Assembly: GCA_900318775.1 (NCBI GenBank)
Contig: ONLY01000003.1
Location: forward strand, 1-64,000
Source: an uncultured Prevotellaceae bacterium
Lineage (GTDB): Bacteria > Bacteroidota > Bacteroidia > Bacteroidales > Bacteroidaceae
Direction of reading: 5' to 3'
DNA length: 64,000 bases
Position numbers and translations under genes: made by a program. Under the pieces are notes generated by a model. The model saw only the letters and a list, made by a program, of their open reading frames with translations, was not told the DNA's origin and searched no databases. Shown here in pieces: positions 1 through 7,771 of the stretch (within the stretch, counting starts at the first letter, position 1; each line of letters opens with the position of its first letter).

Positions 1-125
1 AAAAGGAATGACTTCTTGCTTGGCGCCTAATTTGCGAAAAACGCACCAGGCGCGCTGCTTGTCTTCTGTTCTGTTCGCAGTCTGTCAAAGAGCTATTCTG
101 TCTGCCTCCCTTCCGGAAAGCGAGT
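1..125 (-). other. Leader of an rRNA operon (5' part only), with boxA
   Basis: Read on the minus strand, the sequence after the strong promoter at 126-157 contains a boxA-like antitermination site, GCTCTTTGACA (83-93). In Bacteroidota a CTCTTTGACA motif between promoter and 16S gene is typical of rRNA leaders. No 16S sequence is inside the window; it would begin past the left edge. The identification rests on the promoter strength and boxA only. Confidence 0.65.
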
Positions 126-157
126 GCAAAGGTACCGCCTTTTTATGTAATGGCAAA
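126..157 (-). promoter_or_regulatory. Strong Bacteroidota-type promoter for the rRNA operon
   Basis: On the minus strand, TTTG (154-157) is followed after exactly 19 bases by TACCTTTG (127-134), a perfect match to the Bacteroidota primary sigma consensus. The region upstream of it is rich in A/T (about 158-235), as expected for a strong rRNA promoter. It drives transcription leftwards out of the window. Confidence 0.75.
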
Positions 158-720
158 ATCTTTCGGGAACTTTTTTGAAAGAAATGGCAAAAAAGGTGAT
201 TAGGGACAAAAATCTAGAAAGAAAAAGCGTAGGAAACCATAAAAGAGGCCACGAATGGAATCATTCACCTCTTTGGACAGCTACCCGAACTCTCCATCTT
301 TTCGTCCAATTTATGGGCAGAATCAGACTTTGAGCACTGCTAACAAGAATGACTGAAGAGCCATTCCGCTTGCTTCAAATGGCTTGTTGGCAACACACAC
401 GCTTCTTACTATGCAAGCCACCCGTGAAAGACTATGCAAGCCTTTCTGCCATTTGTGGAATAACTTTTACCGCGCTTATCGCAGGCTACTTTTCAGGAGC
501 AAGGGCATGACTTCGCGTGGCATATACTCCTTTTCACCTTGTAATACGCCTAAAAGAAGACGGTTTCAGGTCTCGTGATTATTCTGCGCCGTCAACAAAT
601 TACACATTATTAATTATTATATGGGCATATTCCTAAAAAGGAGCCTATCGTCACGCACCACTACGGCCTCATCGTTTTCTCCTCACTCTGCTTTGACTTT
701 CTTTCCTCACCTTCAAAAAA
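158..720. other. Intergenic region without a supported gene
   Basis: I see no convincing coding sequence here; the short open frames have no family resemblance and poor composition. A modest hairpin lies at 242-274 (AAAGAGG paired with CCTCTTT, plus an inner GAATG/CATTC), without a following T run. The A/T-rich part near 158-235 is probably upstream promoter DNA for the rRNA operon. Confidence 0.5.
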
Positions 721-785
721 CCGACGTCGTCGATGTCGGCAAGGCGATGTCGACGAGGTCGGTCAATCGATGTCGACGACATCGG
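721..785. repeat. Array of three 19-base near-palindromes, period 23 (copy 1)
   Basis: Three units (721-739, 744-762, 767-785) are centred at 730, 753 and 776, so the spacing is exactly 23 bases with 4-base gaps. Each is an imperfect palindrome around a TCGWCGA core with arms like CCGAYGTCG. The array is flanked by AAAAA on the left and TTTT on the right. It matches the reverse complement of the array at 14052-14116 at roughly 62 of 71 bases. It sits about 40 bases upstream of the promoter of the HU-like gene. Confidence 0.85.
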
Positions 786-824
786 TTTTGAAGGCAACGG
801 GCGCGTACCTGCGGAGAGAAGGTA

Positions 825-855
825 TTGCGGAATCGGAAGTTTTTTCGTAATTTTG
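825..855 (+). promoter_or_regulatory. Promoter of the HU-like gene
   Basis: TAATTTTG (848-855) fits the -7 consensus TAnnTTTG, and TTGC at 825-828 lies 19 bases before it. The start codon follows 46 bases later. Confidence 0.6.
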
Positions 856-901
856 CAGGCAAAACACACGTATTACTATTGTCACTATAAAGAAAAACTC
901 T

Positions 902-1315
902 ATGGCTATACCGTACAGAAAAAGAAAGAAGAAAATCCTTGGTCCTGATCATCAGCAACATGAAGCATGGGTGATGGAGCAGTTCAGTTATGATCCGATT
1001 AAGTTCGAAGATTTTGTGAAGGAGTGCGTAATGGCGCAGGGAGTGTCGGAGGCTCAGGTAAAAGGCATTGCAAGCGCTATGTCAAACCGTCTGCGAACTT
1101 ACTTCACGCTGGGGCACAGCGTGCAGATTGAGGGCATTGGCACTCTTAAACCAACCTTTAATGCGCACAGCGCGGAAACACCCGAAGAATTGGGAAACCA
1201 GAGCGTGTTCAAAGTAAAAATGCAGTTCTATCCACACAAAGCGTTCAAAGAGGTGCTGCGCAACATGACGGTGGTGGATATGGATGCTATCAACGAACTT
1301 ACTGGAGAAGAATAA
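902..1315 (+). CDS. HU-like (histone-like) DNA-binding protein, Bacteroidota HU-related family
   Basis: This 137-residue basic protein belongs, by its pattern, to the HU-related family of Bacteroidota (TIGR01201-like), thought to bind and bend DNA as a dimer. It opens with a very basic tail (YRKRKKK). The middle holds the HU-type helical part (VKECVMAQGVSEAQVKGIASAM) and then the G-x-V-x-I-x-G-I-G-T turn that leads into the DNA-binding arm (GHSVQIEGIGTL). It is longer than classical HU (about 90 residues) at both ends. The start at 902 is the first ATG after the promoter. It is a single-gene unit; the palindrome array upstream is a possible binding target for a nucleoid protein, but nothing in the sequence proves that link. 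Confidence 0.8.
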   Translation: MAIPYRKRKKKILGPDHQQHEAWVMEQFSYDPIKFEDFVKECVMAQGVSEAQVKGIASAMSNRLRTYFTLGHSVQIEGIGTLKPTFNAHSAETPEELGNQSVFKVKMQFYPHKAFKEVLRNMTVVDMDAINELTGEE

Positions 1316-1405
1316 GTTGTCCAATAGATGGGCGGAATGAAAGGCGGAAATCTGCAGAAAGCATAAAAATGACGGCCCGAACTAAGAAGTCGAAAAAATA
1401 ATTCA

Positions 1406-1413
1406 TAACTTTG
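1406..1413 (+). promoter_or_regulatory. -7 element for the AraC-type gene
   Basis: TAACTTTG fits TAnnTTTG and lies 9 bases before the ATG at 1422, so the leader is very short. The DPP III gene downstream probably shares this promoter. Confidence 0.6.
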
Positions 1414-1421
1414 CAACCGAA

Positions 1422-1835
1422 ATGGACAAGCAGGGTATTCACAAAGACCGCATTGACGCTATCCTTATCAAGGGAAAGAAGTACCGGGAGCCTTCTTTTT
1501 CCGCTCAAGCATTAGCGGAAATGCTGGAAGTGTCTGCATCAAAATTGTCACGCATCATCAAAGATGAATATGGAATGGCCTATGCAGATATTGTGCACAG
1601 CTACCGTATCCAAGACGCCATGCGCTATTTGAAAGACGCCCGAATGCACCCCTATTCCGTTGATGACATCGGGACATTGGTGGGATTCAAGAACCGGCAG
1701 TCTTTCTTCACCGCCTTCCGCAAGGCAACAGGAACCACCCCAGAGCGCTACCGACGTGATGCCAACGCCCCTAAAGACGCTAGTCCCCAAATGGGCTGCA
1801 AGGCACTGGCCAGTGAGAAGAAGAGGCGTACATGA
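1422..1835 (+). CDS. Small AraC-family transcriptional regulator (DNA-binding domain only)
   Basis: The 137-residue product consists of little more than the two helix-turn-helix motifs of the AraC family. The first HTH is around residues 26-47 (LAEMLEVSASKLSRIIKDEYG). The second, with the family signature, is around residues 80-112 (VDDIGTLVGFKNRQSFFTAF...GTTPERYRR). There is no N-terminal sensor domain, so the signal input is unknown; such stand-alone AraC domains are common in Bacteroidales. The next gene (DPP III) begins 37 bases after the stop with no visible promoter or terminator, so the two may be co-transcribed. Confident on family, no evidence for target genes. Confidence 0.85.
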   Translation: MDKQGIHKDRIDAILIKGKKYREPSFSAQALAEMLEVSASKLSRIIKDEYGMAYADIVHSYRIQDAMRYLKDARMHPYSVDDIGTLVGFKNRQSFFTAFRKATGTTPERYRRDANAPKDASPQMGCKALASEKKRRT

Positions 1836-1872
1836 GCAATCGCGAACAATTATAAATACGATATCAGACAGA

Positions 1873-3903
1873 ATGAATAAGACAGTAAAAACAATGATGA
1901 TTACAGCACTGATGGCTGTTGGAGCTGGCACGACGAACGCACAACAGCATAGTTCCCAAACGGCTTCGTCGGACAAAAAGGAAGGAACCTTCGAGTATAG
2001 CAACGAACGTTTTGCAGACTTGCAAATGCTCCGCTATAAAGTAGAAGGCTTTGAAAACCTCACGCTCAAACAGAAAACATTCATCTATTATCTGCAAGAA
2101 GCTGCCCTTTATGGTCGCGATATCCTCTTCGACCAAAACGGCAAGTATAATCTGCGCATCCGACAGATGATGGAGAACCTCTATACCAACTACCGGGGTG
2201 ACCGCAACGGGAAAGACTTTAAGGCTTTCGAGGAATATCTGAAGCGCCTGTGGTTCTCCAACGGCATACACCACCACTATGGGTGCGAGAAGTTTGTACC
2301 CGGATTCAGCCAGAAATGGTTTAAAGAACAGACGAATTGCTCCGATGAAATCGCAGATGTTATCTTCAATCCGGAAACGATGAAGAAGCGCGTGAATCTT
2401 GCTGACGGCGACGATCTGGTGAAGACAAGCGCTTGCAACTATTACGAGAATGTAACCCAAGCAGAGGCGGAAGCGTTTTATGAAAAGCAGAAGGCTGAGG
2501 GCGATCCATTACGTCCTGTGATGTATGGAATGAATTCGCGCCTTGTGAAAACAAAAAATGGCGAACTCATCGAGAAAAAATGGACAACAAACAGCATGTA
2601 TGGCACAGCGCTGAAGAAGATTGTCGAGAACTTGAAGCTAGCACGCCCCTATGCTGAAGATGCACAACAGCAAAAGGTCATCGACCTGCTCATTTCTTAT
2701 TACGAAACCGGCGATTTGAAGACCTTTGACCAATATTCCATTGCATGGGTACAGAACACAGAGCCGCTGGTTGACTTTGTCAACGGATTCATTGAATGCT
2801 ACGGTGACCCACTGGGCTTAAAATGCTCTTGGGAAGGTTTCGTCAACTTCAAAGACCTCGAAGCGACTAAACGCACGGAAACATTAAGCGCTAACGCCCA
2901 ATGGTTCGAAGACCATTCGCCTGTTGCGCCAGAGTTTAAAAAAGAGAAAGTGAAGGGCATCACGGCTAAAGTCATCAAAGCAGCCATCCTGGCAGGAGAC
3001 CTCTATCCATCTACCGCCATCGGCATTAATCTCCCCAACAGCAATTGGGTTCGTGCAGAACATGGATCCAAGTCCGTCACCATCGGCAACCTTACTCATG
3101 CCTACAGCCAAGCAGCTAAGGGCAATGGCATGCTACAAGAGTTCTCTTATGGACCCGAAGAGATGTCGTTAATGGAAAAATATGGCGATTTAACCAGCGA
3201 TTTACACACCGACTTGCATGAATGCCTTGGTCACGGCAGTGGAAAACTTCTTGAAGGCGTGGATGCTGATAGCTTGAAAGCATACGGCAGCACGATTGAA
3301 GAGGCACGTGCTGACTTGTTTGCGCTTTATTATCTGGCAGACCCGAAGCTGGTGGAACTCAGCCTCGTACCCGATGGTGACGCTTATAAGGCAGCTTACA
3401 TCAGCGAGATGCAAAACGGCTTGCTCACCCAATTGGTACGTATCAATTTAGGGAATGACATTGAAGAAGCACACATGCGCAACCGCGCTCTCATCGCACG
3501 ATGGGCGTATGAGCACGGCAAAGCAGACAATGTCATGGAGCTTGTAAAACGTGACGGCAAGACCTACGTGAAAATCAACGACTACCAGAAGCTTAGAGGA
3601 CTTTTCGGAGAACTTCTGGCAGAAATTCAGCGTGTGAAGTCAACTGGTGATTTCAAGGGCGCACAAACCCTCGTTGAGACATACGGAGTGAAGATTGACC
3701 CCGAACTCCACAAGGAGATTCTCGACCGTTACATAAAACTAAACATTGCCCCATATAAAGGCTTCATCAATCCTGTCTATACCGCTGTGCGCGACGCACA
3801 AGGCAATATCACAGACGTAACCATCTCCTACACGGAAGGATATGCCGAACAAATGCTACGCTACAGCAAGGACTATTCTACACTTCCACTCATCAATGAA
3901 TAA
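1873..3903 (+). CDS. Dipeptidyl-peptidase III (M49 zinc peptidase), exported
   Basis: Zinc exopeptidase that removes dipeptides from the N-terminus of short peptides. The zinc site is visible: HECLGH at residues 449-454 and EEARAD at 476-481, the two signatures of family M49 (the first glutamate being the general base, the second motif supplying the third zinc ligand). The length of 676 residues is normal for the Bacteroides branch. The start chosen is ATG 1873, which gives a signal peptide (MNKTVKTMMITALMAVGAGT, cleavage near TNA-QQ). The longer open frame back to 1660 runs through the AraC gene in another frame and is not credible. The stop overlaps the start of the following AlkD-like gene, implying translational coupling. 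Likely periplasmic role in peptide use. Confidence 0.9.
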   Translation: MNKTVKTMMITALMAVGAGTTNAQQHSSQTASSDKKEGTFEYSNERFADLQMLRYKVEGFENLTLKQKTFIYYLQEAALYGRDILFDQNGKYNLRIRQMMENLYTNYRGDRNGKDFKAFEEYLKRLWFSNGIHHHYGCEKFVPGFSQKWFKEQTNCSDEIADVIFNPETMKKRVNLADGDDLVKTSACNYYENVTQAEAEAFYEKQKAEGDPLRPVMYGMNSRLVKTKNGELIEKKWTTNSMYGTALKKIVENLKLARPYAEDAQQQKVIDLLISYYETGDLKTFDQYSIAWVQNTEPLVDFVNGFIECYGDPLGLKCSWEGFVNFKDLEATKRTETLSANAQWFEDHSPVAPEFKKEKVKGITAKVIKAAILAGDLYPSTAIGINLPNSNWVRAEHGSKSVTIGNLTHAYSQAAKGNGMLQEFSYGPEEMSLMEKYGDLTSDLHTDLHECLGHGSGKLLEGVDADSLKAYGSTIEEARADLFALYYLADPKLVELSLVPDGDAYKAAYISEMQNGLLTQLVRINLGNDIEEAHMRNRALIARWAYEHGKADNVMELVKRDGKTYVKINDYQKLRGLFGELLAEIQRVKSTGDFKGAQTLVETYGVKIDPELHKEILDRYIKLNIAPYKGFINPVYTAVRDAQGNITDVTISYTEGYAEQMLRYSKDYSTLPLINE

Positions 3904-4501
3904 CTTCATCAACGTCATCAAAAAGGAACTCCACGCCCAAATGAACGGAGTAGCATCGGCACATGCAAGGCAAACTGCCGACTATCGAATCAATTGGGGC
4001 GTGGAGTTGCCAAGACTAGTCAATATTGCCGATGAAATCGCGCGTGGCGATTGGAATGAGGCCGACAGGACAATCTCATCAATGCGTTCTCTAGCACAAG
4101 CACTGTGGAACGACAGCACCAGAGAATGCAAGATTCTGGCCTGTATGCTAATGCCAGAAGAAGAGATGCCAGAAGAAGTGTGCGACATTTGGGCTGAAAG
4201 CATTCAGACAGAAGAAATCGCCACAATGTTCTGCATGTATCTCACCAAACGACTTCCATATGCCAGCACAAAGGCCTTCGAATGGATAGCACATGAGGAA
4301 CGGATGCTGCAAACCTGTGGCTACTTGACTCTCTGCCACCTCATCCGGAAATACGACCTAAGTGAAGAAGCTGAAGCTGAATTTCTGGATCAGGCGGGAG
4401 CGGCATTAGACAACAAGTATGCAACAAAAGCCCTGCAGATTTACGCATCAAAGAGCGTAGAGAACAGACGAAAAGCCAAAAAAGTGGCTGATTATTTGTA
4501 G
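3896..4501 (+). CDS. DNA alkylation repair protein, AlkD-like
   Basis: A 201-residue all-helical protein of the DNA alkylation repair family (HEAT-like repeats; the family includes the AlkC/AlkD glycosylases that excise alkylated bases). Recognisable stretches are WGVELPRLVNIADEIA near residue 33, LWNDSTRECKILACML near 72 and the C-terminal helices. ATG 3896 was chosen because it overlaps the DPP III stop (ATGAATAA), a usual coupling arrangement; the open frame extends 18 codons upstream inside DPP III but without family resemblance. Whether it has glycosylase activity or only a scaffold role cannot be told from the sequence. Confidence 0.8.
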   Translation: MNNFINVIKKELHAQMNGVASAHARQTADYRINWGVELPRLVNIADEIARGDWNEADRTISSMRSLAQALWNDSTRECKILACMLMPEEEMPEEVCDIWAESIQTEEIATMFCMYLTKRLPYASTKAFEWIAHEERMLQTCGYLTLCHLIRKYDLSEEAEAEFLDQAGAALDNKYATKALQIYASKSVENRRKAKKVADYL

Positions 4502-4526
4502 TGCCCACAGAAAAGCAGTAAATTTG
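4495..4526 (+). promoter_or_regulatory. Promoter of the Fur-family gene
   Basis: TTTG (4495-4498), 20 bases, then TAAATTTG (4519-4526). It lies at the end of and just after the AlkD-like gene, and the GTG at 4526 falls inside the -7 element, which argues for the ATG start at 4550. Confidence 0.6.
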
Positions 4527-4549
4527 TGCCCATATTGTGCACAGAACGC

Positions 4550-5125
4550 ATGAAAGAGGCAATAACTGACGGCTCAAAGAAGAAGGAAAATGCACGCGAC
4601 ATCCTCGCACGCTTCATGTCAGAACAAGGAATGCGAAAAACCCCAGAGCGGTTTGCCATTCTAGACGTTGTGATGCAAATGAAGGGACACCATAGTGCAG
4701 ATGAAATTCTCACCATGATGCCACAAGACTTTCCTGTCAGTAGAGGCACCATCTACAGCACATTGACTCTGCTGGTGGAATGCGGCTTAGCCTACAACCA
4801 CCAAACAGAAGGCGCCACCCTGTATGAATGCGCTTTCGGCAAGCAGCCCCACCACCATTACATCTGCACAGGATGCCACAAGATATGGGACCTGCAGGAT
4901 TCTACAATTGAGCAGGCAGTCTCAAAGATGAAGACGCCACGCTTCAAGAAATTGCGGTGCAGCACTTACATTTACGGTCTCTGCAACATCTGTCAAGCCA
5001 AACTGGCACGTGTCAAGAAGAAAATGGAGAAGCAGAAGGAGGCCAGCATGACACGCGAGGAAAGACGATTCGCCCGCATCAACGAAGAGTTAGCGAAAGC
5101 AGCAGAATGGTTCAAAGAAAATTAA
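4550..5125 (+). CDS. Fur-family metal- or peroxide-responsive repressor
   Basis: A 191-residue Fur-family regulator. The winged helix is at about residues 15-85 (RKTPERFAILDVVMQMKGHHSADEI...SRGTIYSTLTLLVECGL). The dimerisation part has a histidine cluster (PHHHYICTGC) and two CxxC pairs (CTGC and CNIC) that normally bind structural zinc. A highly charged C-terminal extension of about 40 residues goes beyond typical Fur and has no obvious function. Whether it senses iron, zinc or peroxide cannot be decided here. It is followed by purA after 21 bases; this fur-purA pairing is, to my knowledge, common in Bacteroidales, and both are probably on one transcript. Confidence 0.85.
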   Translation: MKEAITDGSKKKENARDILARFMSEQGMRKTPERFAILDVVMQMKGHHSADEILTMMPQDFPVSRGTIYSTLTLLVECGLAYNHQTEGATLYECAFGKQPHHHYICTGCHKIWDLQDSTIEQAVSKMKTPRFKKLRCSTYIYGLCNICQAKLARVKKKMEKQKEASMTREERRFARINEELAKAAEWFKEN

Positions 5126-5146
5126 ACCAATAAACTAAATAGAACA

Positions 5147-6415
5147 ATGAAAGTAGACGTACTGTTAGGTCTTCAATGGGGAGACGAAGGTAAAGGTAAG
5201 GTAGTGGACGTATTGACACCCCGCTATGACGTTGTAGCCCGCTTCCAGGGAGGTCCTAACGCAGGACACACGCTCGAGTTCGAAGGAGAAAAATATGTTC
5301 TTCGTTCCATTCCATCGGGCATTTTCCAAGGCGAGAAGGTTAATATCATTGGCAACGGCGTGGTACTGGCTCCAGACCTCTTCATGGATGAAGCCAAAGA
5401 CCTTGAGAAGAGCGGTCACAACCTCAAGAACCGCCTCCACATCTCAAAGAAAGCGCATCTCATCATGCCTACGCACCGTCTGCTCGACGCTGCATACGAA
5501 GCAGCTAAAGGCAAGAACAAAGTAGGCACTACAGGCAAAGGCATCGGTCCCACTTACACCGACAAGACTAGCCGCAACGGCTTGCGCGTAGGTGACATCC
5601 TTGACAACTTCGAAGAGAAGTACGCAGCCCACAAAGCACGTCACGAGGAAATACTCAAGAGCCTCAACTATACCGACTACGATATCACAGAGGTGGAAAA
5701 GAAGTGGATGGAGGGCATCGAATACATCAAGCAGTTCCAGCTCGTTGATTCCGAGCACGAAATCAACAACCTCCTGAAACAAGGCAAATCAGTCCTTTGC
5801 GAAGGCGCGCAGGGAACTATGCTTGACATCGACTTCGGCTCTTATCCTTTCGTTACATCATCCAACACCATCTGCGCAGGCGCATGCATCGGTTTGGGTG
5901 TAGGTCCTAACAAAATCGGTGATGTTTTCGGTATCATCAAGGCTTACTGCACACGCGTTGGTGCAGGTCCTTTCCCTACAGAGCTGTTTGACGAGACTGG
6001 CGCCAAGATTCGCGCTATTGGCCATGAGTACGGCGCTGTGACAGGACGTGAGCGCCGCTGTGGTTGGATTGACCTTGTAGCACTGAAGTACGCCATTATG
6101 GTGAGCGGCGTGACTAAGCTCATCATGATGAAGAGCGACGTGCTTGACGACTTCGAGACCATCAAGGCATGCACAGCCTACAAGCTGAAAGATGGCAGTG
6201 TCATCGACTACTTCCCATACGACATCAGCGACGGTCTCATCGAGCCAGTCTATACGGAACTGCCCGGATGGAAGACCGATCTCACCAAGATCACTTCTGA
6301 GTCCGAGTTCCCGAAGGCTTTTGCAGACTACATCGCATTCCTTGAGAAAGAGCTCGAAACTCCTATCACTATCGTCAGCGTTGGCCCAGACCGTGAACAA
6401 ACGATAGAAAGATAA
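5147..6415 (+). CDS. purA: Adenylosuccinate synthetase
   Basis: Catalyses the GTP-dependent condensation of IMP with aspartate to adenylosuccinate, the first committed step from IMP to AMP. The 422-residue protein has the GTP-binding signature GDEGKGK at residues 12-18, the glycine-rich NAGHT motif near 39-43, the IMP-site stretch GTTGKGIGPTY near 128 and the late TGRERRCGW segment near 300. The length is typical. It is 21 bases after the Fur-family gene and is followed only 11 bases later by a TPR regulator gene, so the three may form one unit. Confidence 0.97.
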   Translation: MKVDVLLGLQWGDEGKGKVVDVLTPRYDVVARFQGGPNAGHTLEFEGEKYVLRSIPSGIFQGEKVNIIGNGVVLAPDLFMDEAKDLEKSGHNLKNRLHISKKAHLIMPTHRLLDAAYEAAKGKNKVGTTGKGIGPTYTDKTSRNGLRVGDILDNFEEKYAAHKARHEEILKSLNYTDYDITEVEKKWMEGIEYIKQFQLVDSEHEINNLLKQGKSVLCEGAQGTMLDIDFGSYPFVTSSNTICAGACIGLGVGPNKIGDVFGIIKAYCTRVGAGPFPTELFDETGAKIRAIGHEYGAVTGRERRCGWIDLVALKYAIMVSGVTKLIMMKSDVLDDFETIKACTAYKLKDGSVIDYFPYDISDGLIEPVYTELPGWKTDLTKITSESEFPKAFADYIAFLEKELETPITIVSVGPDREQTIER

Positions 6416-6426
6416 CATATTTCCGA

Positions 6427-7605
6427 ATGAGACGGACCGCCTTTTCATTCCTTCTTATCATCATACTGACTACCTTCTGTACTAGCAGGAGGAGTCAGTA
6501 TGGTGTTGTTTTAGCGGATATAGACAGTCTCACTGAGGTTGATGCAGACAGTGCCAGACGCCTACTGGCTAGACTTGGCAACGAGATGAACGACGCTCCG
6601 GCGGAAGTCCTCGCATATTACCAGCTCCTACTGGTAAAAGCGGATGACAAGGCCCATGTGCGCCACACCTCCGACTCCCTGATTAACATTGTCGCTACAT
6701 ATTTCAAGAAAAATCCCCAAAGCGGGCATCTGCCTGAAGCCTACTACTATGTTGGGCGCGTCAACTCCGACTTACAGAACGGAGAGAGGGCATTTATCTT
6801 TTTCCAAAAAGCGCTTTTGGAAGACAGCACTCACGTATCTATCCACCTCAAGAGCCGCATCTACGCACAGATTGGCTACATCTATCTGCGCAACAGCCTC
6901 TATGAGGAAGCGCTCAACATGCAGCAGCTTGCCTATTTCTATTGCAAGCAAGAAGGTGACACTTTAGGCATGAGATATAGCTCCGAGGACATTCAGACAA
7001 TCACGGCTCTTGCTTCCATCGACAGTGTCAGAGACGCTTTCAAGACAGAGCGCTTAATGAAAGTGCAAAAGCTGGCAGAACAAGTCAAGAGCCAAGCATT
7101 GTATGAGAAAAACACAAAACTACAAGAAGAAAACACCCGAAACAGACTCATCGCATGGGGCGGCAGCATCGGCTTCATCCTTGCCCTGGCAGGAGCAGGA
7201 ACAATTCTGTATCGGCGATATAAACACCATCACGACGAAAGCACCAACTCCACGCTTTCCCCTACAAAGAAGCGTCAATTCTACGACAAAGACATTGACG
7301 AACTGCTGACCACACATATATATAATAATAAAGCATTAAAAGAGGTCGACTGGAAGACGATAGAAACGAAGCTATTGAGTGCCTTTCCTGTCTTCAAGGA
7401 GAAACTCTTCTCCCTTTACCAACTTTCCGACACCGAGTATCACATCTGCATGCTCATCAAGATAGATGTTTCCCCTTCCAATATCGCCAAATTGATGGCG
7501 ATTGGCAATAGTGCGGTATCTCAGAACCGTCTCCGAATGCAACAAAAAGTGTTTGGCGGCAAAGGGACTGCCAAGGATTGGGACAAGTTCATCCTCTCCT
7601 TATAA
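6427..7605 (+). CDS. TPR protein with one membrane span and C-terminal helix-turn-helix
   Basis: A 392-residue protein with an N-terminal signal or anchor (residues 1-20), TPR-like helices at about 50-200 (for example LPEAYYYVGRVNSDLQNGERAFIFFQKAL), a short coiled stretch, a membrane span at about 236-257 (LIAWGGSIGFILALAGAGTI), and a cytoplasmic C-terminal domain ending in a predicted helix-turn-helix (residues about 345-380, VSPSNIAKLMAIGNSAVSQNRLRM). This sensor-through-membrane layout is widespread in Bacteroidales and resembles the protein at 14468-16069. The start is 11 bases after purA. The cluster of secreted proteins that begins at 7772 lies just downstream and is a plausible target, by position only. 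Confidence 0.7.
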   Translation: MRRTAFSFLLIIILTTFCTSRRSQYGVVLADIDSLTEVDADSARRLLARLGNEMNDAPAEVLAYYQLLLVKADDKAHVRHTSDSLINIVATYFKKNPQSGHLPEAYYYVGRVNSDLQNGERAFIFFQKALLEDSTHVSIHLKSRIYAQIGYIYLRNSLYEEALNMQQLAYFYCKQEGDTLGMRYSSEDIQTITALASIDSVRDAFKTERLMKVQKLAEQVKSQALYEKNTKLQEENTRNRLIAWGGSIGFILALAGAGTILYRRYKHHHDESTNSTLSPTKKRQFYDKDIDELLTTHIYNNKALKEVDWKTIETKLLSAFPVFKEKLFSLYQLSDTEYHICMLIKIDVSPSNIAKLMAIGNSAVSQNRLRMQQKVFGGKGTAKDWDKFILSL

Positions 7606-7728
7606 CGCACCGATTTACTGCCGATTAGGAAAAGCCTGTAAATTCCTTGTGAACTGTTCATAAGGGTCCGAAGCGAAATGTGAACTATTTGTAAACTCCA
7701 TTTTATAGCACCGATGGAGTGAAAAGCC

Positions 7729-7736
7729 TATCTTTG
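7729..7736 (+). promoter_or_regulatory. -7 element of the DUF4419 gene cluster
   Basis: TATCTTTG matches TAnnTTTG, 35 bases before the ATG at 7772. No clear TTTG is found at -33, so the promoter may need an activator. Confidence 0.55.
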
Positions 7737-7771
7737 TGGCATCAAAACGTTCAACTACAAAGTTATGCAAG

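Noticed and set aside
384-578. 64-codon plus-strand open frame
   Set aside because: No family resemblance, odd composition and no promoter or start context; lies in the DNA upstream of the rRNA promoter.
669-961. Open frames on both strands crossing 721-785
   Set aside because: They exist because the palindrome array lacks stops in several frames; they overlap the HU promoter and have Arg/Ser-rich artificial sequence.
1660-1872. N-terminal extension of the DPP III frame
   Set aside because: It runs through the AraC gene in another frame; ATG 1873 gives a signal peptide and the family length.
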